A stretch of DNA of 64,000 bases from Dechloromonas sp. CZR5 (lineage in GTDB: Bacteria > Pseudomonadota > Gammaproteobacteria > Burkholderiales > Rhodocyclaceae): assembly GCF_008711155.1 (NCBI RefSeq), contig NZ_VUYQ01000001.1, positions 372,001 to 436,000 on the forward strand. Direction: 5' to 3'. Numbering within the stretch: the first letter of the stretch is position 1; each line of letters starts with the position of its first letter. The notes under the pieces were generated by a model that searched no databases, had not been told where the DNA came from, and was given only the letters and a program-made list of their open reading frames with translations. Positions 38,906-48,960 of this stretch are shown piece after piece. The position numbers and the translations under genes are program-made.

Positions 38906-39895
38906 ATGAACGCATATGCTTTTCATCCTTTCGTGTGGGGCTTGTCCCTGTTCACCATGGTTGCGCTGGCGGCCGAGCCGGTGTCGGTCGTCACCGTGCG
39001 ACCGCATGCCGTCGATCTGAGCTTCCCGGCCGATGCGGTCGTCGAGGCCGTCCAGCAGAGCACGCTCGGTGCCCGGCTGGCCGGCCGCATCCTGGAAGTC
39101 AGGGCCGATGCCGGCCAGGTGGTGAACAAAGGGGACGTGCTGATGCGCCTGGATGCGCGCGAGGCGCTCGAAGCGGCACGGGCCGCCGATGCCGTTCATG
39201 CCAATGCCAAAGTGCACTACGAACGCCAGCAGCAGCTCAAGGCGCAGAAATTCGTGAGCCAGGCGGCCGTCGACAAGGCGAAGGCCGATCTCGATGCCGC
39301 CGCGGCCAATCGCACGGCCGCTGCCGCCGGCCAGAGCCATGCCACCATCGTGGCGCCGATGGCCGGCGTGATTGCCCGTCGCCATGCCGAGGTGGGTGAT
39401 ATGGCGATGCCCGGAGCGCCGTTGTTCACGCTCTATCAGCCGGGCAGCTTGCGCGTGACGGCCAATATTCCGCAGTATCGCCTGAAGGATATGCGCGCCG
39501 TCAGGACGGCACGGGTCGAATTTCCGGAGTTGGGCAAATGGGTGACGGCGACCTCGGTCCAGATACTGCCGACCGCCGATGCGGCAACCCATGTCTCACC
39601 GGTGCGGATCGGCTTGCCGGCGATGCCGGAGGCGATTCCCGGGATGTTCGCCCGCGTGCATTTCGTGACCGGGCAGGCCGACAAGCTGACCGTTCCATCG
39701 GCCGCCGTGCTGCGTCGCGGCGAGGTGTCCGCCGTGTACGTGCAGGCCGCCGATGGTCGCTTCTCCTTGCGCCAGCTTCGCCTGGGCGAAACGGTGGGGC
39801 ATGCCGAAATCGAGGTTCTGGCCGGCTTGACCAGCGGCGACAAGGTGGCGACTGATCCGGTCCGGGTCGGCATCCAGCTCAAGTCGGGCCAATAA
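38906..39895 (+). CDS. RND efflux periplasmic adaptor (membrane fusion protein)
   Basis: 329 aa. Signal sequence, then the biotinyl-lipoyl-like half-motifs (LGARLAGRILEVRADAGQVV and HATIVAPMAGVI), an alpha-hairpin (residues about 85-140) and beta-barrel. The hairpin is short compared with AcrA. It links the RND pump to an outer-membrane channel that is not encoded here. The upstream 60 bases contain repeated ATTC elements next to the start. Confidence 0.9.
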   Translation: MNAYAFHPFVWGLSLFTMVALAAEPVSVVTVRPHAVDLSFPADAVVEAVQQSTLGARLAGRILEVRADAGQVVNKGDVLMRLDAREALEAARAADAVHANAKVHYERQQQLKAQKFVSQAAVDKAKADLDAAAANRTAAAAGQSHATIVAPMAGVIARRHAEVGDMAMPGAPLFTLYQPGSLRVTANIPQYRLKDMRAVRTARVEFPELGKWVTATSVQILPTADAATHVSPVRIGLPAMPEAIPGMFARVHFVTGQADKLTVPSAAVLRRGEVSAVYVQAADGRFSLRQLRLGETVGHAEIEVLAGLTSGDKVATDPVRVGIQLKSGQ

Positions 39896-39898
39896 GCC

Positions 39899-42800
39899 GT
39901 GTCCGCCGACAAGAGTCCGCTGGGGATTTCCGGGCGCATCGCCGCCATATTCCAGGCGTCGCGGATGACCCCCTTGCTGGCGCTGGTCGCCTTTCTGATG
40001 GGTCTTTTTGCCACGCTGGTCACGCCGCGCGAGGAGGAGCCGCAGATCGACGTCACCATGGCCGATGTGCTGATCCCGTTTCCCGGTGCTTCGGCCAAGG
40101 ATGTCGAGAATCTGGTCGCCCGGCCCGGCGAGCAGGTCCTGTCGCGTCTGCATGGGGTCGAGCATGTCTATTCCATGTCCCGCCCGGGCATGGCGGTGAT
40201 TACGGTGCAGTTCGATGTCGGGGTGAAATACAACGATGCAGTGCTGCGCCTGTACGACACGGTGCATTCCCATCGCGACTGGCTGGCGCCTCATCTGGGC
40301 GTGCAGGAACCGGTCATCAAGCCGCGCGGCATCGACGACGTACCCATCCTTTCCCTGACCTTCTGGACCGCCGATGCCGGGCGCTCGGCCTTCGAGCTGC
40401 AACAGGTGGGGAGGGCGGTCGAGACCGAACTCAAACGCATCAAGGGAACGCGGGACGTATCCACGCTGGGTGGTCCGGAGCATACGATCCGGGTGTTGAT
40501 GGACGCCGAGCGGATGAGCGCCTACGGGGTGACGCCGCAGGATCTGGCGGGGGCGCTCAAGGTATCGAATGCCTTGCAGTCGTCGGGCAGCCTGACGACG
40601 GGCAATCGCGAGGTGCTGGTGCAGACCGGTACCTATCTGGAATCAGCCGGCGACGTGAAGCAACTGGTCGTGGCGGTGCGCGGCGACGAAAAATCGCGCA
40701 AGCCGGTATTCATGAGCGATGTGGCGACGGTGGAGGACGGCCCCGACCAGCCGCGACGCTATGCCTGGTTCGGCAATCGCGAGGGCGAATTCCCGGCGGT
40801 CACCGTGCAACTCTCCAAGCAGCCGGGGGTCAATGCGGCCGATGTGGCCGGGGCGGCGGTGGCGAGGATCGCCTCCTTGCGCAATACCGTGATTCCGGAA
40901 GGCGTCGAGGTCACGGTTACCCGCAATTACGGCGAGACGGCGACCGAAAAGGCGCAGAAGCTGATCGGCAAGCTGATTTTTGCGACGGCTTTCGTGGTGG
41001 CACTCGTCTTCTTCGCGCTGGGGCGACGCGAGGCGTTGATTGTCGGCATTGCCGTGACCCTGACGCTCGCGGCAACGCTGTTCGCATCGTGGGCCTGGGG
41101 TTTTACGCTCAACCGGGTGTCGTTGTTTGCACTGATTTTTTCGATCGGGATTCTGGTCGACGACGCGATTGTGGTTGTTGAGAACATTCACCGCTGGCAG
41201 GCCCTGTATCCCGACAGGAAACTCACGGAAATCATTCCGGGCGCCGTTGACGAAGTGGGCGGTCCGACCATCCTGGCGACCCTGACGGTCATCGCCGCCC
41301 TGCTGCCGATGGCCTTCGTGACCGGGTTGATGGGGCCTTACATGAGCCCGATTCCGATCAATTCCTCAATGGGCATGGCCATTTCGCTGGCGGTGGCATT
41401 TGTCGTCACCCCCTGGCTGGCGGCCCGGTTCATGAAGGCCGCGGGCCATGCGCCGGGCGGCCAGCAGGCTTCCCGGCTCGACGCCAGGCTGGATTCGACC
41501 TTCCGCAAGCTGCTGACGCCTTTCCTCGATCCGCTCACTGGCGGCGCAGCGCGGCTCAAGCTGGCGCTTGCCGTGGTTTTGCTGATTCTCGGTTCGGTAT
41601 CGCTCGCCTGGTTCCAGCTGGTCGTTCTGAAAATGCTGCCCTTCGACAACAAGAGCGAGTTCCAGGTCGTGCTCGACATGCCGGTCGGTACGCCGGTCGA
41701 GGAAACGGCACGCGTCCTGCACGAAATCGGCGGTGAACTCGCCAGGGAGCCCGATGTCGTGAATTACCAGGCATATGCCGGCACGGCCAGTCCGATCAAT
41801 TTCAATGGCCTGGTACGCCAGTATTACCTGCGTGCCGCGCCGGAAAAGGGCGACATCCAGGTCAATCTGGCCGACAAGCACCATCGCTCGAAGCAGAGCC
41901 ACGAGATCGCGGTGGCGGTTCGCGAGCGCATCGAGGCTATCGGCAAGGCCAACGGCGGTGTTGCCAAGGTCGTCGAGGTGCCGCCGGGACCGCCGGTCAT
42001 GTCGCCCATCGTCGCCGAAGTCTACGGCCCCGATTACGCCGGCCAGATGGCGGTCGGCAAGCAGGTGCGGGCGGCTTTCGAGCAGACGGCCGATGTCGTC
42101 GCTGTCGACGACTATATCGAGGCAGATGCCCGCAAGGTGGTGCTGCATGTGCTGCAGAGCAAGGCGGCGCAACTCGGCGTGGCGCAGAGCGATATCGTCG
42201 AGGTGGTTGGCATGGGGCTGGCTGGCATGGACGTGACGCCTGCCCGCAATGCAGATTCCAAGCACGAGGTTCCGGTACGCATTGTCCTGCCGGCGGAGCG
42301 GCAGTCGTCGCTCGACGCCTTGCTGAAGCTTCGCGTGCGCTCGCGCGACGGGCAGCTGATCGCGGTTTCCGAGTTGGTCGAGGTGCGCGATGTGCCGCGC
42401 GAAAAGACGATTTACCACAAGAATCTCCTGCCGGTGGTCTATGTCGTCGGCGACATGGGCGGCCGGCTCGACTCCCCGCTCTACGGCATGTTCGACATTC
42501 GTTCGAAGATCAACGGCATGACTCTCGACGAAGGGGGGACCCTGGGCGAATGGTTCATCCGCCAGCCGCCGGACCCGTACGCCGGGTATAGCGTGAAGTG
42601 GGATGGCGAATGGAAGGTGACCTATGAAACCTTCCGCGACATGGGGATCGCTTATGGCGTCGGCCTGATCCTGATTTACCTGCTGGTCGTCGCGCACTTC
42701 GGTTCGTATTCGGTCCCGCTGATCATCATGGCGCCTATTCCGTTGACCATCATCGGTGTGATGCCGGGGCATGCATTGTTCGGCTCGCAATTCACCGCCA

Positions 42801-43114
42801 CGTCGATGATCGGCATGATCGCGCTGGCCGGGATCATCGTCCGCAATTCGATCCTGCTGGTCGATTTCATCAAGCAGCAGGTGGCTGGCGGCATGAACCT
42901 CCGCGATGCCGTGATCCAGTCGGCCGCCGTGCGCGCCAAACCGATCGCGCTCACGGCGCTGGCCGCCATGCTCGGCGCCTTGTTCATTCTCGACGATCCG
43001 ATTTTCAACGGCTTGGCGCTGGCGCTCATCTTCGGGATTCTGGTGTCCACGCTGCTCACCCTCGTGGTGATTCCCGTGCTCTATTTTTCAGTCTTCGGAA
43101 AGGACCATTCATGA
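39899..43114 (+). CDS. RND efflux pump inner-membrane permease
   Basis: 1071 aa HAE-type transporter with 12 helices. The paired aspartates in helix 4 (GILVDDAIVVVENI, residue about 420) are the proton relay. Large periplasmic domains sit between helices 1-2 and 7-8. GTG start 3 bases after the adaptor gene. No regulator or outer-membrane factor adjoins. The final 4 bases overlap the DUF2892 gene. Confidence 0.93.
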   Translation: MSADKSPLGISGRIAAIFQASRMTPLLALVAFLMGLFATLVTPREEEPQIDVTMADVLIPFPGASAKDVENLVARPGEQVLSRLHGVEHVYSMSRPGMAVITVQFDVGVKYNDAVLRLYDTVHSHRDWLAPHLGVQEPVIKPRGIDDVPILSLTFWTADAGRSAFELQQVGRAVETELKRIKGTRDVSTLGGPEHTIRVLMDAERMSAYGVTPQDLAGALKVSNALQSSGSLTTGNREVLVQTGTYLESAGDVKQLVVAVRGDEKSRKPVFMSDVATVEDGPDQPRRYAWFGNREGEFPAVTVQLSKQPGVNAADVAGAAVARIASLRNTVIPEGVEVTVTRNYGETATEKAQKLIGKLIFATAFVVALVFFALGRREALIVGIAVTLTLAATLFASWAWGFTLNRVSLFALIFSIGILVDDAIVVVENIHRWQALYPDRKLTEIIPGAVDEVGGPTILATLTVIAALLPMAFVTGLMGPYMSPIPINSSMGMAISLAVAFVVTPWLAARFMKAAGHAPGGQQASRLDARLDSTFRKLLTPFLDPLTGGAARLKLALAVVLLILGSVSLAWFQLVVLKMLPFDNKSEFQVVLDMPVGTPVEETARVLHEIGGELAREPDVVNYQAYAGTASPINFNGLVRQYYLRAAPEKGDIQVNLADKHHRSKQSHEIAVAVRERIEAIGKANGGVAKVVEVPPGPPVMSPIVAEVYGPDYAGQMAVGKQVRAAFEQTADVVAVDDYIEADARKVVLHVLQSKAAQLGVAQSDIVEVVGMGLAGMDVTPARNADSKHEVPVRIVLPAERQSSLDALLKLRVRSRDGQLIAVSELVEVRDVPREKTIYHKNLLPVVYVVGDMGGRLDSPLYGMFDIRSKINGMTLDEGGTLGEWFIRQPPDPYAGYSVKWDGEWKVTYETFRDMGIAYGVGLILIYLLVVAHFGSYSVPLIIMAPIPLTIIGVMPGHALFGSQFTATSMIGMIALAGIIVRNSILLVDFIKQQVAGGMNLRDAVIQSAAVRAKPIALTALAAMLGALFILDDPIFNGLALALIFGILVSTLLTLVVIPVLYFSVFGKDHS

Positions 43115-43338
43115 CTATCGAACGCATTATCCGGATCATGGCCGGCGGGTTCATCCTGTTGTCGTTGGCGCTGGGTGTCGAAGAAAGCCCGCTGTTCGTC
43201 TCGCGGTGGTTCCTCGCGTTCACTGCCTTCGTCGGCTTCAACTTGCTGCAAAGCGGCTTCACGGGGTTCTGCCCGCCGGAAAAACTACTGAGCCGGATGG
43301 GCTTCCGGAAGGGCAATGGCGGCGCTTGTTGCGAATAA
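43111..43338 (+). CDS. DUF2892 (YgaP transmembrane-domain-like) small membrane protein
   Basis: 75 aa: two helices and a C-terminal Cys-containing stretch (GFCPPEKLLSRMGF, then ACCE). DUF2892 proteins often follow RND permeases of this subgroup or occur with rhodanese-like sulfur genes. The start overlaps the pump stop (ATGA), so it may be part of that transporter's function or of sulfur or metal handling. Confidence 0.8.
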   Translation: MTIERIIRIMAGGFILLSLALGVEESPLFVSRWFLAFTAFVGFNLLQSGFTGFCPPEKLLSRMGFRKGNGGACCE

Positions 43339-43500
43339 GCAACGCCGTGGAAAGTGTTTCAGGTCAAGGATTAACAGTTTTTCCTAAGCACTTGTTGTAT
43401 ATGTGTAATGTCTTTTTTGCACTGCGCAATTGATTTAGGCTGAAAGTCATATTTTTCTCGGCTACACTGCCAGCCATGTTCATGTTCCGGTAGCCGAATT

Positions 43501-45444
43501 TTGCGTGTCAGCCCGACCTTTTCCGGTCGAAAATATGGTCTCGTTGCCTGCGTGGCGCTTCTTCTGGTGTGGAGCCTGATCGGCCACCACCTGTGGATGC
43601 TCGCTTACTCCGCCAAGTCAGGAGGGGTGCTGTCGGCGCTCGGGAACCTTCGTGCCGATCTGCCCAGAGTGGGTTTCATTCTGGTGCTGGGGGGATTGCT
43701 GACGCTGCTGGTCTGGCAGGCATGGCAGCACATGCAGCGCGCCGGGTTCGAGGCCTCGGCCCGGCTGGCCTTGCAACGGCTGATCGTCGATCACGCTTCG
43801 GAAGCCATGATGCTGACCGACAGTGCGCAACGCATTCTCTCGGTGAATGCCGCGTTTACAGCCATCACCGGCTACCCCGCCGAAGAGGTCATCGGCCTGA
43901 CGCCTACCCGTCTCAGCGCCGGGCATCAGGGCTTGAACGGACATCGCAACGTCTGGGACTTCGTCGCCGAAAATGCCTACTGGGAGGGCGAGCTGTGGGA
44001 TCGGCGCAAGGACGGCACCCTCTATCCCAAGCAGATGCGTATCACGGCCATTTGCCAGGATGGCGTGCATATCTCGCACTATGTCGCAGTTTTCTGCGAT
44101 GTCAGCGAGAGCAAGGCACAGGCCCAGCGCCTCGAATATCTGGCCCGCCACGACCCGCTGACCAACCTGCCCAATCGTCTGGCGCTGGATGCCCATCTGC
44201 TCAAGACAATCGAGGGGGCGGTGCCGGGCATCGACCGCATGGCCCTGCTGGTCATCGATCTCGACAATTTCAAGACGGTCAACGATTCGCTCGGCCATCC
44301 TTCCGGAGACCGCTTGCTGGCCGAACTGGCGCGCCGGCTCGCTGCGAGCATGGATCAGGCCAGACGCCTGTTTCGCCTGGGTGGCGACGAGTTCGTCATC
44401 TTCATCGAGCAACTGGATAACGAAGAAACGGTCGTCGAACTGGCTGACCGCTTGATCAAGCTGATCAGCGAGCCCTGCGACATCGATGGGCATGTCCTGC
44501 ACATGACGCCCTCGATCGGTATCAGTCTTTACCCCGAGGATGGACGGAATGGGCAGGCGCTGATCCGCAACGCGGATACGGCCATGTATTACGCCAAGGC
44601 CCATGGACGAGCCAATTACAAGTTCTTCACCGAACCGATGAACGCGGCGGCGACCAAGCGCCTGCATCTGGAAAGCGAGTTGTGGCGTGCGCTGGCCGAG
44701 AATCAGCTGGTCCTGTACTACCAGCCGCAGGTTGACCTGCTGAGCGGCAAGGTGGTCGGTGTCGAGGCGCTGGTCCGTTGGCGCCATCCGCAGCGCGGCC
44801 TGATCGGGCCTTCGGAATTCATTCCGGTTGCCGAAGAGTGCGGTCTGATCCTGCCCCTGGGGCACTGGGTCCTGCTCACCGCCTGCCGCCAGGTCCGTTC
44901 CTGGCTGGATCAGGGGGTGGACATGGGCGAGATGGCGGTCAATATCTCGGCGCACCAGTTCCGCCAGCCCGAATTCACGCGCTCGGTGCGAGCCATCCTG
45001 GCCGAAACGGGGATCAGTGCCGGGCGGCTGGAGCTGGAAATAACCGAAAGCACCGTCATGCACGGCGTCGACGAGGCGATCCGGACGCTGGCCGAGCTCA
45101 AGGACATGGGCATCAAGCTGGCTATCGACGATTTCGGCACGGGTTACTCGTCGCTGGCCTATCTGCGCCGTTTCCCGCTCGATCGCCTGAAAATCGACCG
45201 TTCCTTCCTGGCCGATGTCGAGAGCGATCCCGATGCCGCGTCGTTGGTGACCTCGATCGTGTTGCTCGGCCGTTCGCTCGGCTTGCAGCTCGTTGCCGAG
45301 GGCGTCGAGAACTTTGCCCAGGCCGAATTCCTGCGCACGCTGGAATGCGAGCGGGTGCAGGGTTTCCATTTTTACCAGCCGGTGTCGGCTGAAGAAGTCG
45401 TCGGTTTCGGCGGGTTTGGCCTGTTCAGGGCGCTTCCTGCCTGA
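43501..45444 (+). CDS. PAS-GGDEF-EAL c-di-GMP enzyme
   Basis: 647 aa: two membrane helices (residues about 13-35 and 57-75), a PAS domain (90-205), an intact GGDEF cyclase domain (LGGDEFVIF, about 298) and an EAL phosphodiesterase domain with VEALVRW, ITESTV and AIDDFGTGYSS. Both active sites look complete, so either or both activities are possible. A TTG start is used at 43501. The preceding 160 bases hold no gene. Confidence 0.9.
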   Translation: MRVSPTFSGRKYGLVACVALLLVWSLIGHHLWMLAYSAKSGGVLSALGNLRADLPRVGFILVLGGLLTLLVWQAWQHMQRAGFEASARLALQRLIVDHASEAMMLTDSAQRILSVNAAFTAITGYPAEEVIGLTPTRLSAGHQGLNGHRNVWDFVAENAYWEGELWDRRKDGTLYPKQMRITAICQDGVHISHYVAVFCDVSESKAQAQRLEYLARHDPLTNLPNRLALDAHLLKTIEGAVPGIDRMALLVIDLDNFKTVNDSLGHPSGDRLLAELARRLAASMDQARRLFRLGGDEFVIFIEQLDNEETVVELADRLIKLISEPCDIDGHVLHMTPSIGISLYPEDGRNGQALIRNADTAMYYAKAHGRANYKFFTEPMNAAATKRLHLESELWRALAENQLVLYYQPQVDLLSGKVVGVEALVRWRHPQRGLIGPSEFIPVAEECGLILPLGHWVLLTACRQVRSWLDQGVDMGEMAVNISAHQFRQPEFTRSVRAILAETGISAGRLELEITESTVMHGVDEAIRTLAELKDMGIKLAIDDFGTGYSSLAYLRRFPLDRLKIDRSFLADVESDPDAASLVTSIVLLGRSLGLQLVAEGVENFAQAEFLRTLECERVQGFHFYQPVSAEEVVGFGGFGLFRALPA

Positions 45445-45505
45445 GCGGCCTTGACCGTGCCCGGCGGTCGCCTAAAATTCGTGGCTTCTCGACTGGGAGT
45501 TTTCT

Positions 45506-46375
45506 ATGAAGATCGGATTCATCGGCCTCGGTATCATGGGGCGCCCCATGGCGCTCAACCTCATCAAGGGGGGGCATGAGGTAAGCGTCTGGGCGCGCCG
45601 CGCCGAGTCCATGCAACCGCTGGTCGCCGCCGGCGCGCGGGCGGCGCTCGACCCGGCCGATGCGGCGAAGGGCAACGAACTGGTCATTTCCATGGTGGCC
45701 GATGCGCCGGATGTCGCCGAAGTCATGCGCGGAGTAGCCCGGGGCGCCGAGCCGGGGCTGGTGGCGGTGGATATGAGCACCATCGCGCCCGGGGCGGCTC
45801 GCCGGATCGGCGAAGAGTTGGCGACTGCCGGGATCGATTTCGTCGATGCCCCGGTGTCGGGCGGCGAAGTCGGCGCCGTCGCCGGCACCCTGTCGATCAT
45901 GGCCGGCGGCTCGGAAGCCGGCTTTGCCAAGGCCGGCCCGGCCTTCGCCTGCATGGGCAAGAACATCATTCACGTGGGCGCATCAGGGGCCGGTCAGGTC
46001 GCCAAGGCGGCCAACCAGATCATGACTGGCATGGGCGTGCTGGCCGTAGCCGAAGCGCTGGCCTTTGCCGCCAAGAACGGTGTCGATGGCGGCAAGGTGC
46101 GCGAAGCGCTGCTCGGCGGTTTTGCCTATTCGCGCATTCTCGAAAACCATGGCCAGCGCATGCTCGACCGTAATTTCAAACCCGGGTTCAAGAGCTGGAT
46201 GCACGAGAAGGATCTCAATATCGTGATGCAGACAGCGCATGAACTCGGTCTCTGTCTGCCCGGTTCGGCGGCGACGGCGCAGATGTTCAACGCCATGGTC
46301 GGCAGCGGCCACGGCGAGGAGGACTCCATCGCCGTGCTCAAGCTGCTGGAAAAGCTGTCGGGTCAATCGTCGTGA
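45506..46375 (+). CDS. 3-hydroxyisobutyrate dehydrogenase-family reductase, copy 1
   Basis: 289 aa beta-hydroxyacid dehydrogenase: NAD(P)-binding GFIGLGIMGRPMA at the N-terminus, substrate motif DAPVSGGEVGA (about 119), catalytic Lys in KAANQIM (about 170). Close to tartronate semialdehyde reductase (GarR) and succinic semialdehyde reductases (GLYR). Substrate not determinable. Overlaps copy 2. Confidence 0.87.
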   Translation: MKIGFIGLGIMGRPMALNLIKGGHEVSVWARRAESMQPLVAAGARAALDPADAAKGNELVISMVADAPDVAEVMRGVARGAEPGLVAVDMSTIAPGAARRIGEELATAGIDFVDAPVSGGEVGAVAGTLSIMAGGSEAGFAKAGPAFACMGKNIIHVGASGAGQVAKAANQIMTGMGVLAVAEALAFAAKNGVDGGKVREALLGGFAYSRILENHGQRMLDRNFKPGFKSWMHEKDLNIVMQTAHELGLCLPGSAATAQMFNAMVGSGHGEEDSIAVLKLLEKLSGQSS

Positions 46376-47226
46376 AAATTGGTTTCATCGGCCTTGGCGT
46401 CATGGGGCGTCCGATGGCCTTGCATCTGCAGCGGGCAGGACATGAGCTTTTCGTCTGGGCGCGTCGTCCGGCCAGCGTGGGGGATCTGCCGGCGACCGTA
46501 TGCGCCACGCCCGCCGAGCTGGGCAGGCATTGCGAGGTGGTGTTCACGATGGTCACCTCGAGCGCCGATGTCGAAGGCGTCGTGCTTGGCGAGCAGGGTC
46601 TGATTGCCGGCATGGCGCGGGATTCGGTGGTGGTCGACTGTTCGACCATTGCCCCGGATGTCGCCCGGCGCATCGCGGCCAAGCTCGGGGAACAAGGCAT
46701 TCACATGCTCGATGCGCCGGTTTCCGGCGGTGCGCAGGGGGCCATCGATGCCACTCTTGCCATCATGGCCGGGGGCGAAGCGGCTGTCCTCGAGCGGGTC
46801 CGGCCGCTGCTCGAGTGCCTGGGGCAGCGTATTGTCCATATCGGGCCGAACGGTGCCGGGCAGGTCGCCAAGGCCTGCAACCAGATGATCATGGTGGCCG
46901 CCATCCAGGCGGCAGCCGAGGCCATGCGGCTGGCGGCTGCATCCGGCGTCGATTGCGGCAAGGTGCGCGAGGCGCTGGCCGGCGGCTCGGCCGCATCGCG
47001 CGTCCTCGACGTGATGGGCGACCGCATGGTGCGGCGCGACTTCGCGGCCGGCATCGAGGCCCGCCTGCATCACAAGGATTTCGGACTGGTGCTCGAAGCC
47101 GCCAGGCAGAGCGGTGTGCCGCTGCCGCTGGCGGCCGTCGTCGGCCAGCAACTCAATGCCTTGATGGCCCAGGACTGGGGGCGCGACGATACCGCGTCGT
47201 TGCTGCGCGTGCTGGAGTTGCTGTGA
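46372..47226 (+). CDS. 3-hydroxyisobutyrate dehydrogenase-family reductase, copy 2
   Basis: 284 aa paralogue of the preceding gene, sharing GFIGLGVMGRPMA, DAPVSGGAQGA and KACNQMI, but with a different C-terminal substrate-binding surface. The GTG start overlaps the previous stop (GTGA) and its end overlaps the next gene. A tandem duplication within one transcript is the simplest explanation. Confidence 0.86.
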   Translation: MKIGFIGLGVMGRPMALHLQRAGHELFVWARRPASVGDLPATVCATPAELGRHCEVVFTMVTSSADVEGVVLGEQGLIAGMARDSVVVDCSTIAPDVARRIAAKLGEQGIHMLDAPVSGGAQGAIDATLAIMAGGEAAVLERVRPLLECLGQRIVHIGPNGAGQVAKACNQMIMVAAIQAAAEAMRLAAASGVDCGKVREALAGGSAASRVLDVMGDRMVRRDFAAGIEARLHHKDFGLVLEAARQSGVPLPLAAVVGQQLNALMAQDWGRDDTASLLRVLELL

Positions 47227-47966
47227 GCCAGATCGCGCAGCTCTCCGAAGCCGAGATCGAGGCGCGTTTCCATATCGTCGGCCAACGTCCGGTAGCGTTC
47301 ACGCTGGATGGCTTTGCCCGCGAAAAGACCGGATTTTCAGTCCAGTTCGATCATGGCGGGGAAATGTTCCTGACCACCTTGCTGGCCGTCCTGCCCGAGA
47401 AGCGGATGCTGATCTTCGACTGCAGCGGCAGTCCGGAGATCAACCGGCGCTTTCTGCAGAGCGAGCGCAGCATCTTCGTTGCACAGCCGGGCGGGATTCA
47501 TGTCCAGTTTGTCGGCGGCCAGGCGCGTGAGGTCCTTTACGGAGGAAGCCGGGTGTTTGCCATCGCCTTGCCGGATCGTATGGTTCGTTTGCAGCGCCGC
47601 GAGTTTTTTCGTATCGATACGCCACGCGTCAAGCCGTTGCAGTTTTACGGCCGCCTGCCGGGCGGCGGTTTGCTGGTCCTGGCGGCGCACGATATCTCGG
47701 TGGCGGGAATCGGGCTCGGCGCCGCCGTGTTGAGCGATGATCTGGTCAGCGGCCTCGTGCTTTCCACCTGCCATTTCTCCCTGCCGGAAGACAAGCATGA
47801 TCTGCTGTTCAGCGCGACCGTGCGGCACATCACCGAACAGGACGCCCGGGGCGGCTTCAGGCAATGGCGTATCGGCCTGCAGTTCAACGATCTGCCACGT
47901 CCGGCGGAGGCCAGGGTGCAGCGCTACATCACCCATCTCGAGCGGGAGCGGCACGAGCTTTCCTGA
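47223..47966 (+). CDS. YcgR-like PilZ-domain c-di-GMP effector
   Basis: 247 aa. An N-terminal YcgR domain (residues 1-110) is followed by a PilZ domain with the RRxxxR c-di-GMP motif (RREFFR, about 121) and the D/N-x-S-x-x-G motif (HDISVAGIG). YcgR proteins brake the flagellar motor; no flagellar genes are nearby. GTG start overlaps the dehydrogenase stop. Confidence 0.85.
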   Translation: MSQIAQLSEAEIEARFHIVGQRPVAFTLDGFAREKTGFSVQFDHGGEMFLTTLLAVLPEKRMLIFDCSGSPEINRRFLQSERSIFVAQPGGIHVQFVGGQAREVLYGGSRVFAIALPDRMVRLQRREFFRIDTPRVKPLQFYGRLPGGGLLVLAAHDISVAGIGLGAAVLSDDLVSGLVLSTCHFSLPEDKHDLLFSATVRHITEQDARGGFRQWRIGLQFNDLPRPAEARVQRYITHLERERHELS

Positions 47967-48000
47967 GCCGCCGCGCAGCGGCGCCCGCTCAGGCCGCCGT

Positions 48001-48960
48001 TCAGCAGATGTCGCAGCGATGAATCTCCACCGTCACATGCATGATCTCCTCGTGCACACCGAGTGCCTGGCGAATCTGCAATGGCGTCAGGTCGGCATCG
48101 TGGGTCAGCAAACTGAGCGCGCAGGCATAGGCGCCGTTGCCGACGCGCCAGACATGCAGATCGGTCAGCTGGGTTTTGCCGGATGTCGGTAGCGCGGCGA
48201 TGACCTCGCGGATTTCGTCGACCACCGGATGATCCATCTCCCGGTCGAGCAGGACGCGGCCGCTCTGCACGATCAGGTTCTTCGCCCACAGCGCAACCAG
48301 CACCGCACCGACCAGCCCGGTCGCCGGATCGAGCCAGGCCCAGCCCCACAGCCAGCCGCCGGCGAGGGCGGCAATCGCCAGCACCGAGGTCAGTGCATCG
48401 GTGATCACGTGGATGTAGGCGGCCTTGAGGTTGAGATCGTGATGGTGGCCGTCGTGGCTGTGGCCGTGAGTGTGGTCATGCCCATGATCGTGGCCGTGGT
48501 CGTGCGCGCCGCCGAGGATCAGGGCGCAGACGAGATTGACCAGCAGGCCGAAGACGGCGACGCCCATCGCCTCGGCGTAATGGATCGGTTGCGGCGACCA
48601 CAGACGTTCGAGCGAGCCGAAAACCATCGCGCCGGCCACGCCGAGCAGGACGATGGCGCTGGTGTAGCTAGCCAGTACCTCGATTTTCCAGGTGCCGAAG
48701 GCGAAGCGGGGATCGTCGGCGTACTTGCGCGATGCCGAATAGGCGAAGGCCGACAGGCCGATGGCCAGCGCGTGCGAACTCATGTGCCAGCCGTCGGCGA
48801 GCACGGCCATCGAGTTGAACCACCAGCCGGCGACGATTTCCACCAGCATGGTGGCGATGGTGATCCACATCACCAGGCGGGTGCCACGCTCGGCGGCTGC
48901 GTTGCCTGTGCCGTACTGGTGCCGGTGCGCCCAGCGCGAGAGATCGTGGCCGGCGCTCAT
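48001..48960 (-). CDS. CDF metal efflux transporter (DmeF-like)
   Basis: 319 aa cation diffusion facilitator. Six predicted helices, metal-site residues in LADGWHMSSHA and VITDALTSVL, and a long His/Asp-rich loop between helices 4 and 5. A C-terminal cytoplasmic domain ends in a CxxC-like HRCDIC. DmeF proteins export Co2+ or Ni2+. ATG 48960 overlaps the aldolase gene's stop by 4 bases. Confidence 0.88.
   Translation of the reverse strand: MSAGHDLSRWAHRHQYGTGNAAAERGTRLVMWITIATMLVEIVAGWWFNSMAVLADGWHMSSHALAIGLSAFAYSASRKYADDPRFAFGTWKIEVLASYTSAIVLLGVAGAMVFGSLERLWSPQPIHYAEAMGVAVFGLLVNLVCALILGGAHDHGHDHGHDHTHGHSHDGHHHDLNLKAAYIHVITDALTSVLAIAALAGGWLWGWAWLDPATGLVGAVLVALWAKNLIVQSGRVLLDREMDHPVVDEIREVIAALPTSGKTQLTDLHVWRVGNGAYACALSLLTHDADLTPLQIRQALGVHEEIMHVTVEIHRCDIC

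Noticed and set aside
43618..45369. 583-codon frame opposite the GGDEF-EAL gene
   Set aside because: Antisense shadow of a high-GC gene; the real strand carries all family motifs.
48450..48530. Short tandem repeat or CRISPR-like array
   Set aside because: It is the codon repeat of the His/Asp-rich loop of the CDF transporter.
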